From Pseudomonas sp. Bc-h (GTDB taxonomy: Bacteria; Pseudomonadota; Gammaproteobacteria; Pseudomonadales; Pseudomonadaceae), in the NCBI RefSeq assembly GCF_002080045.1, contig NZ_MUIN01000010.1, forward strand, positions 215,516-279,515: a stretch of DNA of 64,000 nucleotides, given 5' to 3'. The notes under the pieces were generated by a model that was given only the letters and a program-made list of their open reading frames with translations, made no database searches and was not told the DNA's origin. Shown here one piece after another: positions 1 through 7,591 of this stretch. The translations under genes and the position numbers were made by a program. Every line of letters starts with the position of its first letter. Within the stretch, counting starts at the first letter, position 1.

Positions 1-163
1 TGGTATGACTCCAGCCCGGATCGCCCTGATCGTAGGTCAGCAGGGCCATCATCAGGTACAGGCACAGAAAGCCGAATGCGATCAGCGCACCTTCCTTGAG
101 TCGGTAGTGCAAATGCTGCCGCCAGAGCGGAACGGGGCTGGGTGCTGCGGTGGATTTCTTCAA
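1..163 (-). CDS. ftsK: DNA translocase FtsK, N-terminal fragment (runs off the left edge)
   Basis: The minus strand reads from a TTG start into a basic N-terminus followed by a hydrophobic stretch (LIAFGFLCLYLMMALLTY) that looks like the first membrane helix, then GDPGWSH, as I remember pseudomonad FtsK beginning. FtsK anchors at the division septum and pumps chromosome termini towards dif sites. Only about 54 codons lie here; the motor domain is outside. The start is chosen at the TTG before the KKSTAAP segment, with an AGGA about 10 bases upstream. A second in-frame TTG lies three codons earlier, so the exact start is uncertain. The divergent neighbour is aat, a common pseudomonad arrangement. 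Confidence 0.8.
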   Translation of the reverse strand, partial: MKKSTAAPSPVPLWRQHLHYRLKEGALIAFGFLCLYLMMALLTYDQGDPGWSHT

Positions 164-603
164 AACGCTTCAATTCCTGCGCGCAAGCGCGAACATCTGA
201 TGGTTGACTATAAACGACTGCATTGACGAAACAGGTCTGATCGTTTCCTGATACGACAACGTTGAATACACGCTCGACAGGTGACTGGAAATGAGGTTAA
301 ACAACATCGGGCATTGTACGGATTTGCACGCTGCACGCCACGATAGTCTGGCGTGGACCTTGCAGATCTTCAAGCGTCGATGACAACAGCCGATTTGAGC
401 ATGCATTTTCTTTGCTGACAAAGGCTTATGAGGTGTTTTTCCCGTACCACACAACTGTCCAATGGCCATGCCTTGAATGAAACGATCAAATCTGCCGAAT
501 TTCCCACAATGCAGCGTCGGTCAACCGCGTGTGACCGCGTTCACGGTTCGGAGTTGCACGCAGCCCCATCACTCCCCTCCCCTCTCGTAAAGACTGAACG
601 CCA
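164..603. other. Divergent intergenic region between ftsK and aat
   Basis: This 440-base stretch must hold the promoters of ftsK (minus) and aat (plus). The short open frames here overlap one another on both strands and have no convincing ribosome site or recognisable protein. I see no strong hairpin, repeat or named operator. In some other pseudomonads trxB sits here; there is no trace of it. Confidence 0.5.
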
Positions 604-1293
604 ATGCTGACCTGGTTACAACGCCACAATCTCGATTTTCCGCCGCTGGAAAAAGCCATGCGCGAGCCCAACGGGCTACTGGCCGCAGGCGGCGATCTTT
701 CCGCCGATCGGCTGGTTCAAGCCTATCGTCATGGATGTTTCCCCTGGTATCAGCAGGGGCAGCCCATTCTCTGGTGGTCGCCGGATCCGCGCACGGTGCT
801 GTTCCCTGACGAACTGCATGTCTCACGCAGCCTGGCCAAAGTCTTGCGCCAGCAGCGCTATCGCGTCACTTTCGACCAGGAATTTGCGGCAGTCATACGC
901 GCCTGCTCCGAGCCCCGGGTCTACGCCGACGGGACCTGGATCACGGATTCCATGCAGGCGGCTTATGTAGAACTGCATGCACGAGGCCATGCGCACAGCG
1001 TCGAGGTCTGGGAAGGCGACGAACTGGTGGGCGGGCTGTACGGTTTGGCCATGGGTCAGCTGTTTTTCGGGGAGTCGATGTTCAGTCGCGCCGACAATGC
1101 CTCCAAGGTCGGCTTCGCCACGCTTGTCGACCACCTCAAGGCCTGGGGCTTCGTCCTGATCGATTGTCAGATGCCGACGCAACACCTGCAAAGCTTCGGC
1201 GCCCGCTCAATTGAGCGGAAAATCTTTGCCGATTACCTGAGCAATCATCTGGATCAGAGCAATTGCGCCGACTGGTTACCTAGGCGAGTTTGA
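604..1293 (+). CDS. aat: Leucyl/phenylalanyl-tRNA--protein transferase
   Basis: Aat transfers Leu or Phe from charged tRNA to proteins with N-terminal Arg or Lys, making N-degrons that ClpS delivers to ClpAP in the cytoplasm. The 229-residue protein has the family signatures GLLAAGGDLS near residue 24, FPWY near 45, WWSPDPR near 57, the GGLYG and GESMFS block near 143-161, and a C-terminal CQMPTQHL segment. Length is normal for the family. It is followed 48 bases later by ate, a functionally related transferase, and clpS-clpA lies 3 kb away, so writers and reader of the N-degron pathway are close together. Identification is near certain. Confidence 0.97.
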   Translation: MLTWLQRHNLDFPPLEKAMREPNGLLAAGGDLSADRLVQAYRHGCFPWYQQGQPILWWSPDPRTVLFPDELHVSRSLAKVLRQQRYRVTFDQEFAAVIRACSEPRVYADGTWITDSMQAAYVELHARGHAHSVEVWEGDELVGGLYGLAMGQLFFGESMFSRADNASKVGFATLVDHLKAWGFVLIDCQMPTQHLQSFGARSIERKIFADYLSNHLDQSNCADWLPRRV

Positions 1294-1340
1294 TTCGCCT
1301 GGCATACACTCTTAACTAAAGTTTTTCTCGAGGGTTGATC

Positions 1341-2048
1341 ATGACCGAGCTGGCGCGGCTTAAGTTTTATGCCACTCAACCCCACTCCTGCAGCTACCTG
1401 CCCGAGGAACAAGCCACTACGCTGTTTCTCGATCCCAGCCAGCCGATGGATGTGCAGGTCTACGCCGACCTTTCCGATATGGGGTTCCGTCGCAGCGGCG
1501 ATCATCTTTATCGCCCGCACTGCCAGAATTGCAGCGCGTGTGTGCCTGCGCGGATTCCGGTAGGACTTTTCGAACCCGACCGCCAGCAGAAACGCATCTT
1601 CAAGAAAAACGCCGACATCGAAGTCACCAGCACCAAGCCGCATTTCAGCGAGGAGTACTTCGATCTGTACCAACGCTACATCGAACAGCGCCACGCCGAT
1701 GGCGACATGTTCCCGCCCAGTCGCGATCAGTTTTCGACGTTTCTCGTCCGCGACCTGCCGTTTTCCCGCTTCTATGAATTCAGGGTTGACGGGCGTCTGC
1801 TCGCGGTCGCCGTCACCGACCTGCTGCCCAACGGCTTGTCGGCGGTCTACACCTTCTACGAGCCGGCAGAAGAAAAGCGCAGCCTGGGACGCTATGCGAT
1901 CCTCTGGCAAATCGCCGAAGCCGCACGCCTGCAGCTGCACGCGGTATACCTGGGTTACTGGATCAAGAACTGCAAAAAGATGAACTACAAGACTCAATAT
2001 CGCCCCATCGAGCTGCTGACCAACCAAAGATGGGTCACTCTTTACTGA
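1341..2048 (+). CDS. bpt: Aspartate/glutamate leucyltransferase (Bpt/Ate family)
   Basis: This 235-residue enzyme transfers leucine to N-terminal Asp or Glu, extending the bacterial N-end rule. It starts MTELARLKFY. An in-frame TTG two codons upstream also exists, but the GAGGG ribosome site at about 1330-1334 fits the ATG at 1341 better. Visible signatures are an N-terminal Cys in a CSYLPEEQA context, a CxxC pair in the CQNCSACVPAR segment near residues 58-68, and the conserved YLGYWIKNCKKMNYK block near the C-terminus. Gene order aat-bpt-infA is conserved in pseudomonads. The symbol ate is also used. Confidence 0.95.
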   Translation: MTELARLKFYATQPHSCSYLPEEQATTLFLDPSQPMDVQVYADLSDMGFRRSGDHLYRPHCQNCSACVPARIPVGLFEPDRQQKRIFKKNADIEVTSTKPHFSEEYFDLYQRYIEQRHADGDMFPPSRDQFSTFLVRDLPFSRFYEFRVDGRLLAVAVTDLLPNGLSAVYTFYEPAEEKRSLGRYAILWQIAEAARLQLHAVYLGYWIKNCKKMNYKTQYRPIELLTNQRWVTLY

Positions 2049-2149
2049 ACCCCTTGGCTTAAACCCCATTTTTCGGGCACAATGCAGCCCGCTTTTGCCT
2101 GGCTGCCGTTTGCACCGGGCCATTCATTGGATACCGAGGGCTTTACTGC

Positions 2150-2368
2150 ATGTCGAAAGAAGACAGCTTCGAAATGGAAGGCACTGTCGTCGACACCCTG
2201 CCCAACACCATGTTCCGTGTGGAGTTGGAAAATGGGCACGTCGTAACCGCGCACATCTCCGGCAAGATGCGCAAGAACTACATTCGTATTCTTACCGGCG
2301 ATAAGGTCCGCGTTGAGCTGACGCCCTACGACTTGAGCAAAGGGCGCATCACTTACCGCGCCCGCTAA
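2150..2368 (+). CDS. infA: Translation initiation factor IF-1
   Basis: IF-1 binds the ribosomal A site during initiation on the 30S subunit. The 72-residue protein is a single S1/OB fold ([20 protein letters not shown] in the middle) ending in RITYRAR, with exactly the usual IF-1 length. It lies 101 bases after bpt, leaving room for its own promoter, and is followed 11 bases after the stop by a strong terminator. Confidence 0.98.
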
Positions 2369-2379
2369 CAGGTCTTAAC

Positions 2380-2409
2380 AAAAACGCCCGGCTCATGCCG
2401 GGCGTTTTT
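2380..2409 (+). terminator. Rho-independent terminator after infA
   Basis: An ACGCCCGGC / GCCGGGCGT stem with a short loop, preceded by A's and followed by a run of T's, sits just after the infA stop codon. Confidence 0.9.
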
Positions 2410-2441
2410 GTTTGTGCATTCATTGGGCGAATTGGCCACTT

Positions 2442-2505
2442 TAGCAGCACGGCTTGCTGGCGGTGGCGTCTTCGGAACCGCTACCGCCGGCAAGCCGGGC
2501 TGCTA
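2442..2505. repeat. REPIN of the GTAGCAG..GGCTTGC family
   Basis: Two inverted REP arms (TAGCAGCACGGCTTGCTGG and its near complement ending in GGGCTGCTA) surround a short spacer. Closely related elements occur at 63273-63344 (complete pair), 52292-52316 (single arm) and 16522-16588 (degenerate). It lies between the convergent infA and clpA. Confidence 0.85.
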
Positions 2506-2530
2506 CAGGGGGTCGCGAATCGCAGCCAAC

Positions 2531-2557
2531 AAAAAAGCGCCCGAAGGCGCCTTTTTG
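2531..2557 (-). terminator. Rho-independent terminator of clpA
   Basis: On the minus strand a GGCGCC..GGGCGC hairpin with a TTCG loop is followed by a T run, about 20 bases past the clpA stop codon. The stem has one imperfect pair. Confidence 0.75.
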
Positions 2558-2575
2558 CTTTGTAGCGAAGAAACG

Positions 2576-4846
2576 TCAGGCCATTTCCGCCGTGGTTTCG
2601 TAATCGAACGTGATCTCGCCATCCTTGTAGTCGATGTGTACCACACCGCCATGCTCGGACAACTCGCCGAAGAGGATTTCTTCTGCAAGGGGACGCTTGA
2701 TCTTGTCCTGAATCAGACGCGCCATTGGTCGCGCGCCCATTGCCGCATCGTAACCGCCTTCCGCCAGGTAGCTTCTGGCTGCGTCGCTGACTTCAAGCAG
2801 CACACGCTTGTCTTCCAATTGCGCCTGCAGTTCGGTGAGGAACTTGTCCACCACGCTTTTGATAACCTCATGGCTGAGGCGACCAAACTGAATGATGGTG
2901 TCCAGACGGTTGCGGAATTCCGGCGTGAAGCTCTTCTTGATGACTTCCATCGCGTCGGACGAGTGGTCCTGGTGAGTGAAGCCGATTGAAGCGCGCGCTG
3001 CGGTTTCGGCACCGGCGTTGGTGGTCATGATCACGATCACATTGCGGAAGTCCGCCTTGCGGCCGTTGTTGTCGGTCAGGGTACCGTGATCCATGACCTG
3101 CAGCAGCAGGTTGAAGACTTCCGGATGCGCTTTTTCGATCTCATCGAGCAGCAATACGCAGTGTGGCTGCTTGGTGATGGCTTCGGTCAGCAGACCGCCC
3201 TGATCGAACCCGACATAACCTGGAGGCGCACCGATCAGACGCGATACGGTGTGACGCTCCATGTATTCGGACATGTCGAAACGCACCAGCTCGATGCCCA
3301 ACGCCTTGGCCAACTGACGCGCGGCCTCGGTCTTACCCACACCGGTAGGCCCTGCGAACAGGAACGAACCGACAGGCTTGTCGGGTGACTTTAGCCCGGC
3401 ACGAGACAGCTTGATCGCTGTCGACAACGAATCGATCGCCGCGTCCTGACCGAACACGGTCAGCTTGAGATCGCGCTCCAGATTACGCAGCAATTCCTTG
3501 TCGGAGCTGTTGACATGCTTTGGCGGAATCCGCGCAATTTTCGCGACGATGTCTTCGACCTGCGGCACTTCGATGCGCTTGACGCGCAACTCGACCGGCT
3601 GCAGCCGCTGATAGGCACCTGCCTCGTCGATCACGTCGATGGCCTTGTCCGGCATGTGGCGATCGTTGATGTAACGCGACGCCAGTTCAGCAGCGGCACG
3701 CAGGGCTTCATCGCTGTATTCGATGTTGTGATGCTGTTCGAACCGGCCTTTCAGGCCACGCAAAATACCGATGGTGTCTTCGACGGATGGCTCGGACACG
3801 TCGACTTTCTGGAAGCGACGGGCCAGCGCACGGTCTTTCTCGAAGATGCCGCGGAACTCCTGAAACGTGGTCGACCCGATGCAACGGATATCACCCGAAG
3901 ACAACAGTGGTTTGAGCAGGTTAGAGGCATCCATTACCCCGCCCGACGCAGCACCGGCACCAATGATGGTGTGGATTTCGTCAATGAACAGGATCGCATG
4001 GGGACGTTTTTTCAGCTCACCGAGCAGCGCCTTGAAGCGCTTTTCGAAATCGCCGCGGTATTTGGTACCGGCCAGCAGCGCTCCGAGGTCCAGGGAATAG
4101 ACCACGCTGTTCGCCAGCAGATCAGGCACCTGATTGTCGACGATACGCTTGGCCAGGCCTTCGGCGATGGCGGTTTTACCCACACCCGCCTCGCCCACCA
4201 GCAAAGGGTTGTTTTTACGACGGCGCGCGAGAATCTGAGCCACACGCTCGACTTCCAGCTCACGGCCGACCAGAGGATCGATGCGGCCCTGACGGGCCAG
4301 TTCATTCAGGTTGCTGGCATAGGCATCCAGAGGATTGCCCGAAGAAGAAGACTCGCCGCCCTCATCATCCTGCATATCTTGCTCACCTTCAGAGTGATCG
4401 CCATGCCCCGGCACCTTGGAAATACCGTGGGCGATATAGTTGACGACATCGATGCGGGCAACGCTCTGCTGCTTGAGCAGAAACACTGCCTGACTTTCCT
4501 GCTCACTGAAAATCGCCACCAGAACGTTTGCGCCGGTGACTTCACGCTTACCGGAACTCTGCACATGGAACACGGCACGCTGGAGCACGCGCTGGAAGCC
4601 CAGGGTTGGCTGGGTCTCGCGATCCTCATCATGAACAGGGATCAGCGGCGTGGTGGAGTCGATGAACTCCTGAAGGTCGTGTTTGAGTTTGTCGAGGTTT
4701 GCGCCGCAGGCACGCAGAACAGTGGCGGCAGCCTCATTGTCCAATAGGGCCAGCAGAAGGTGCTCGACGGTCATGAACTCATGACGCTTCGAACGGGCCT
4801 CCTTGAAAGCCAAATTGAGGGTGACTTCGAGCTCACGGTTTAACAT
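2576..4846 (-). CDS. clpA: ATP-dependent Clp protease ATP-binding subunit ClpA
   Basis: ClpA is the AAA+ unfoldase that feeds substrates to ClpP. The 756 residues comprise an N-terminal Clp_N double repeat (about 1-145), an acidic linker, a first AAA+ module with Walker A GEAGVGKT near 215 and Walker B LFIDEIH, and a second module with Walker A GPTGVGKT near 500. An IGF tripeptide in the second module (ASIGFTHQ) matches the ClpP-docking loop. Length is typical. clpS lies 29 bases upstream in the same direction, so the adaptor and the unfoldase are probably co-transcribed. Confidence 0.98.
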   Translation of the reverse strand: MLNRELEVTLNLAFKEARSKRHEFMTVEHLLLALLDNEAAATVLRACGANLDKLKHDLQEFIDSTTPLIPVHDEDRETQPTLGFQRVLQRAVFHVQSSGKREVTGANVLVAIFSEQESQAVFLLKQQSVARIDVVNYIAHGISKVPGHGDHSEGEQDMQDDEGGESSSSGNPLDAYASNLNELARQGRIDPLVGRELEVERVAQILARRRKNNPLLVGEAGVGKTAIAEGLAKRIVDNQVPDLLANSVVYSLDLGALLAGTKYRGDFEKRFKALLGELKKRPHAILFIDEIHTIIGAGAASGGVMDASNLLKPLLSSGDIRCIGSTTFQEFRGIFEKDRALARRFQKVDVSEPSVEDTIGILRGLKGRFEQHHNIEYSDEALRAAAELASRYINDRHMPDKAIDVIDEAGAYQRLQPVELRVKRIEVPQVEDIVAKIARIPPKHVNSSDKELLRNLERDLKLTVFGQDAAIDSLSTAIKLSRAGLKSPDKPVGSFLFAGPTGVGKTEAARQLAKALGIELVRFDMSEYMERHTVSRLIGAPPGYVGFDQGGLLTEAITKQPHCVLLLDEIEKAHPEVFNLLLQVMDHGTLTDNNGRKADFRNVIVIMTTNAGAETAARASIGFTHQDHSSDAMEVIKKSFTPEFRNRLDTIIQFGRLSHEVIKSVVDKFLTELQAQLEDKRVLLEVSDAARSYLAEGGYDAAMGARPMARLIQDKIKRPLAEEILFGELSEHGGVVHIDYKDGEITFDYETTAEMA

Positions 4847-4875
4847 AGCTTCACCTCATACCCAAGTGTCCGGCG

Positions 4876-5238
4876 TTAACCGTCCTTCTCGATCTCACAG
4901 AGTAGCGGATGCTGGCTTTCCCTGGCGTATTGGTTGACCTGCATTGCCTTGGTCTCGGCGATGTCGCGGGTAAACAATCCGCATACTGCCCGTCCCTCTG
5001 TATGGACGGCCAGCATGACCTTGGTCGCCAGCTCACGATTCAGGTTGAAAAACACCTCGAGCACTTCGACAACGAAATCCATCGGGGTGTAGTCATCGTT
5101 GAACAAAACCACCTTGTACATCGGTGGCACCTGCAATGTCGGCTTGGCTTCCTGTACAGCGATGCCCGCCGCGTCGTCCTCATGGGATTGCGGATCATCC
5201 TGATTGAATGTTAGTCGAATCTTGCTGATTGCATGCAT
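4876..5238 (-). CDS. clpS: ClpAP adaptor protein ClpS (N-recognin)
   Basis: ClpS binds N-degrons and hands them to ClpA. The 120-residue protein has a flexible N-terminus of about 37 residues and a folded core carrying the family signature VVLFNDDYTPMDFVVEVL near 44-61 and the CGLFTRDIAETKA segment near 94-106. It is first in the clpS-clpA operon and divergent from cspD. The start is the second of two overlapping ATGs (GCATGCATG); the other is in a different frame. Confidence 0.97.
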   Translation of the reverse strand: MHAISKIRLTFNQDDPQSHEDDAAGIAVQEAKPTLQVPPMYKVVLFNDDYTPMDFVVEVLEVFFNLNRELATKVMLAVHTEGRAVCGLFTRDIAETKAMQVNQYARESQHPLLCEIEKDG

Positions 5239-5319
5239 GGTAAAGAAGGTTCACAGGGGACGAAATTGAAATAAGTAGTCGCCGTCATACCGGTTTTCAA
5301 CTGGACCGCTGCTTGACCT

Positions 5320-5347
5320 TGACTAACGGCTAAACGGTGTTACAAAC
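5320..5347 (+). promoter_or_regulatory. Candidate sigma-70 promoter for cspD
   Basis: TTGACT, a 16-base spacer and TACAAA read towards cspD. They would leave a leader of roughly 100 bases before the start codon; long leaders are common upstream of csp genes. This is pattern matching only. Confidence 0.35.
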
Positions 5348-5460
5348 AATAGAACCCACATTGGGTAAAAAGGGTCCGCGCAGTCAACCAAAATTTTTTA
5401 GGTCCGGCGGATGAGAGGTGATGATACTCCCATCGGAGTCCTTTGCAGAGGGATGTGACT

Positions 5461-5730
5461 ATGCTAAGCGGTAAGGTCAAGTGGTTTAACAACGCCAAGG
5501 GGTATGGCTTCATCGTTGAAGATGGCAAGAACGAGGACCTGTTTGCTCATTACTCGGCGATCACGATGGAGGGTTACAAAACCCTCAAAGCCGGGCAGCC
5601 GGTCAACTTCGAGATCATCCAGGGTCCCAAAGGCTTGCACGCGGTCAATATTAACGGGTCTCAAACCGCATCCAAAGAAACGGCTCATCAGCACGACCAG
5701 CAACACGATCACAGCAAAGATCACGCCTGA
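5461..5730 (+). CDS. cspD: Cold-shock-domain protein CspD
   Basis: The 89-residue protein starts MLSGKVKWFNN and carries one cold-shock domain with RNP1 (KGYGFI) and RNP2 (DLFAHYSAI), then a His/Gln/Asp-rich tail of about 20 residues (HQHDQQHDHSKDH). CspD homologues bind single-stranded nucleic acid and, in E. coli, inhibit replication in stationary phase. An upstream in-frame TTG is rejected because the GAGGG at about 5448 fits the ATG. The position next to clpS-clpA is conserved in pseudomonads. The His-rich tail might bind metal, which is inference. Confidence 0.94.
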   Translation: MLSGKVKWFNNAKGYGFIVEDGKNEDLFAHYSAITMEGYKTLKAGQPVNFEIIQGPKGLHAVNINGSQTASKETAHQHDQQHDHSKDHA

Positions 5731-5755
5731 GCCGGACCGTTCAAGCGCGAGACCT

Positions 5756-5798
5756 GAAAAGCCGGTCAGCCCATTTCTGGGATGACCGGTTTTTTTTC
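5756..5798. terminator. Bidirectional terminator between cspD and icd
   Basis: AAAAGCCGGTCA and TGACCGGTTTTTTTT arms form a hairpin with A's on one side and T's on the other, between two convergent genes, so it can serve both. Confidence 0.85.
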
Positions 5799-5821
5799 GC
5801 ACGGGATTTTTGACGTTCTGA

Positions 5822-7078
5822 CTACATGTGAGAAATCAAGGCATCACCGAAGGCCGACGAAGACAGTAATTTGGCTCCGTCCATCAGTCGTTCAAAATCG
5901 TAGGTCACGGTCTTCGCCGAAATCGCCCCGTTGGTGCCTTTGATGATCAAGTCCGCGGCTTCGGTCCAGCCCATGTGACGGAGCATCATTTCGGCAGAAA
6001 GAATCAGCGAGCCAGGGTTGACCTGATCCTTGCCGGCGTATTTCGGCGCGGTACCGTGGGTCGCTTCGAACATCGCCACGGTATCGGAAAGGTTGGCCCC
6101 CGGCGCGATACCAATCCCGCCCACCTCCGCCGCCAGCGCGTCAGAGAGGTAGTCGCCGTTCAGGTTGAGCGTGGCGATCACGTCGTATTCGGCCGGGCGT
6201 AACAGGATCTGCTGCAGCATGGCGTCGGCGATGGCGTCCTTGACGATCACATTCTTGCCGGTTTTCGGGTTCTTGAACTGCATCCACGGGCCGCCGTCCA
6301 GCAGCGTCGCGCCAAACTCCTCCCCCGCCACCTCATAGGCCCACTCTTTAAAGGCGCCTTCAGTGAACTTCATGATGTTGCCCTTGTGGACGATGGTCAG
6401 CGAATCGCGATCGTTATCCACTACATACTGAAGGGCTTTGCGTGCCAAACGCCGGGTGCCTTCTCTCGACACCGGTTTGACGCCGATCCCGCAATCCTGA
6501 TCGAAGCGGATCTTGGTCACGCCCATCTCTTCCTTGAGAAACTTGATGACCTTGGTTGCTTCGGGGGAACCGGCTTTCCACTCGATACCGGCGTAGATGT
6601 CCTCGGAGTTCTCACGGAAGATGGTCATGTCCACATCGCCCGGCTTTTTCACAGGGCTCGGCACGCCTTCGAACCAACGCACAGGGCGCAGGCACACATA
6701 TAGGTCGAGTTGCTGACGCAGCGCCACGTTGAGCGAGCGAATACCGCCTCCCACGGGCGTGGTCAGCGGCCCCTTGATCGAGACCACGTAATCCTTCACT
6801 GCATCCAGGGTTTCCTGGGGCAGCCAGGTGTCCTGGTCGTAAACCTGCGTCGCCTTCTCGCCGGCATAAACCTCCATCCAGGAGATTTTACGTTTGCCGT
6901 CGTAAGCCTTTTCCACTGCGGCGTCGACCACCTTGATCATCACCGGGCTGATGTCCACGCCAATGCCGTCACCCTCGATGTACGGGATGATCGGATTGTC
7001 CGGCACGTTGAGCGAATGATCGGCGTTCACCGTGATCTTCTCGCCCGTCGCTGGCACCTTGATCTTCTGGTATCCCAT
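5822..7078 (-). CDS. icd: NADP-dependent isocitrate dehydrogenase (dimeric type)
   Basis: Icd converts isocitrate to 2-oxoglutarate in the TCA cycle, producing NADPH. The 418-residue protein has the complete family layout: the IEGDGIG segment near 34-40, the phosphorylatable loop GGIRSLNVALRQ with Ser115 equivalent to the AceK target, and the LNLNGDYLSDALAAEVGG metal-site block. It is divergent from idh, a second non-homologous isocitrate dehydrogenase. Having both next to each other is typical of pseudomonads. The conserved serine suggests control by AceK, encoded elsewhere. Confidence 0.98.
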   Translation of the reverse strand: MGYQKIKVPATGEKITVNADHSLNVPDNPIIPYIEGDGIGVDISPVMIKVVDAAVEKAYDGKRKISWMEVYAGEKATQVYDQDTWLPQETLDAVKDYVVSIKGPLTTPVGGGIRSLNVALRQQLDLYVCLRPVRWFEGVPSPVKKPGDVDMTIFRENSEDIYAGIEWKAGSPEATKVIKFLKEEMGVTKIRFDQDCGIGVKPVSREGTRRLARKALQYVVDNDRDSLTIVHKGNIMKFTEGAFKEWAYEVAGEEFGATLLDGGPWMQFKNPKTGKNVIVKDAIADAMLQQILLRPAEYDVIATLNLNGDYLSDALAAEVGGIGIAPGANLSDTVAMFEATHGTAPKYAGKDQVNPGSLILSAEMMLRHMGWTEAADLIIKGTNGAISAKTVTYDFERLMDGAKLLSSSAFGDALISHM

Positions 7079-7591
7079 GCTTGTCTCCGCCTGTTCTTGT
7101 TATTGAGAGCTGTGGTTGTGCGCGCTCAACGAGCGTAGACCACCCGAACAGGCTCCGGAACAAATGCTCCTTTAGTCGAAAACTGACTTGATATTCATCT
7201 GTCCGACAGCGCCTGCCCAAGACTGCGACAGGTTGACGCAGGCCGCGTGAGACGGGGGCTTGGCGGTTTTCGAGGTTTTTCGGGAGGGCGACCAACGGCG
7301 CAAAACCAGCCGGCGCGGTCGCCAAGCGTTCACACTACTATCGTAGTAATGGCCGGGACCGGTGATATACTCGCGCCGGTGACCACTGGGTCATTGGGGG
7401 CCGAGCCATCTTAAAGCCCTCGACAGGCTGGACCGTTACCGCAGCCCAGCTGCTTGATGCTCGACTGATCTACCCCATATCACGCGACGAAATTCTCGAC
7501 TTTCGGCTCATCGATACTTTGGGCGAAAGTGCCTACCCTGCGCATCTCGAAATTTTGTGTACGCTCAGCAAAGAAGAGAGTTATCCCGAAA
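7079..7591. promoter_or_regulatory. Divergent icd/idh regulatory region with a structured idh leader
   Basis: This 513-base gap controls two opposing isocitrate dehydrogenase genes. Visible structure: a small inverted repeat ACTAC-TATC-GTAGT at 7334-7347; ACCGG/CCGGT arms around a GATATACT sequence near 7359-7380, which could be a -10 box; and a hairpin with arms ACTTTCG (7499-7505) and CGAAAGT (7524-7530) about 60 bases before the idh start. The last may belong to a structured idh leader. No coding sequence is convincing here. Confidence 0.5.

Noticed and set aside
170..610. Short overlapping frames between ftsK and aat
   Set aside because: Overlap each other on both strands, no recognisable product or ribosome site.
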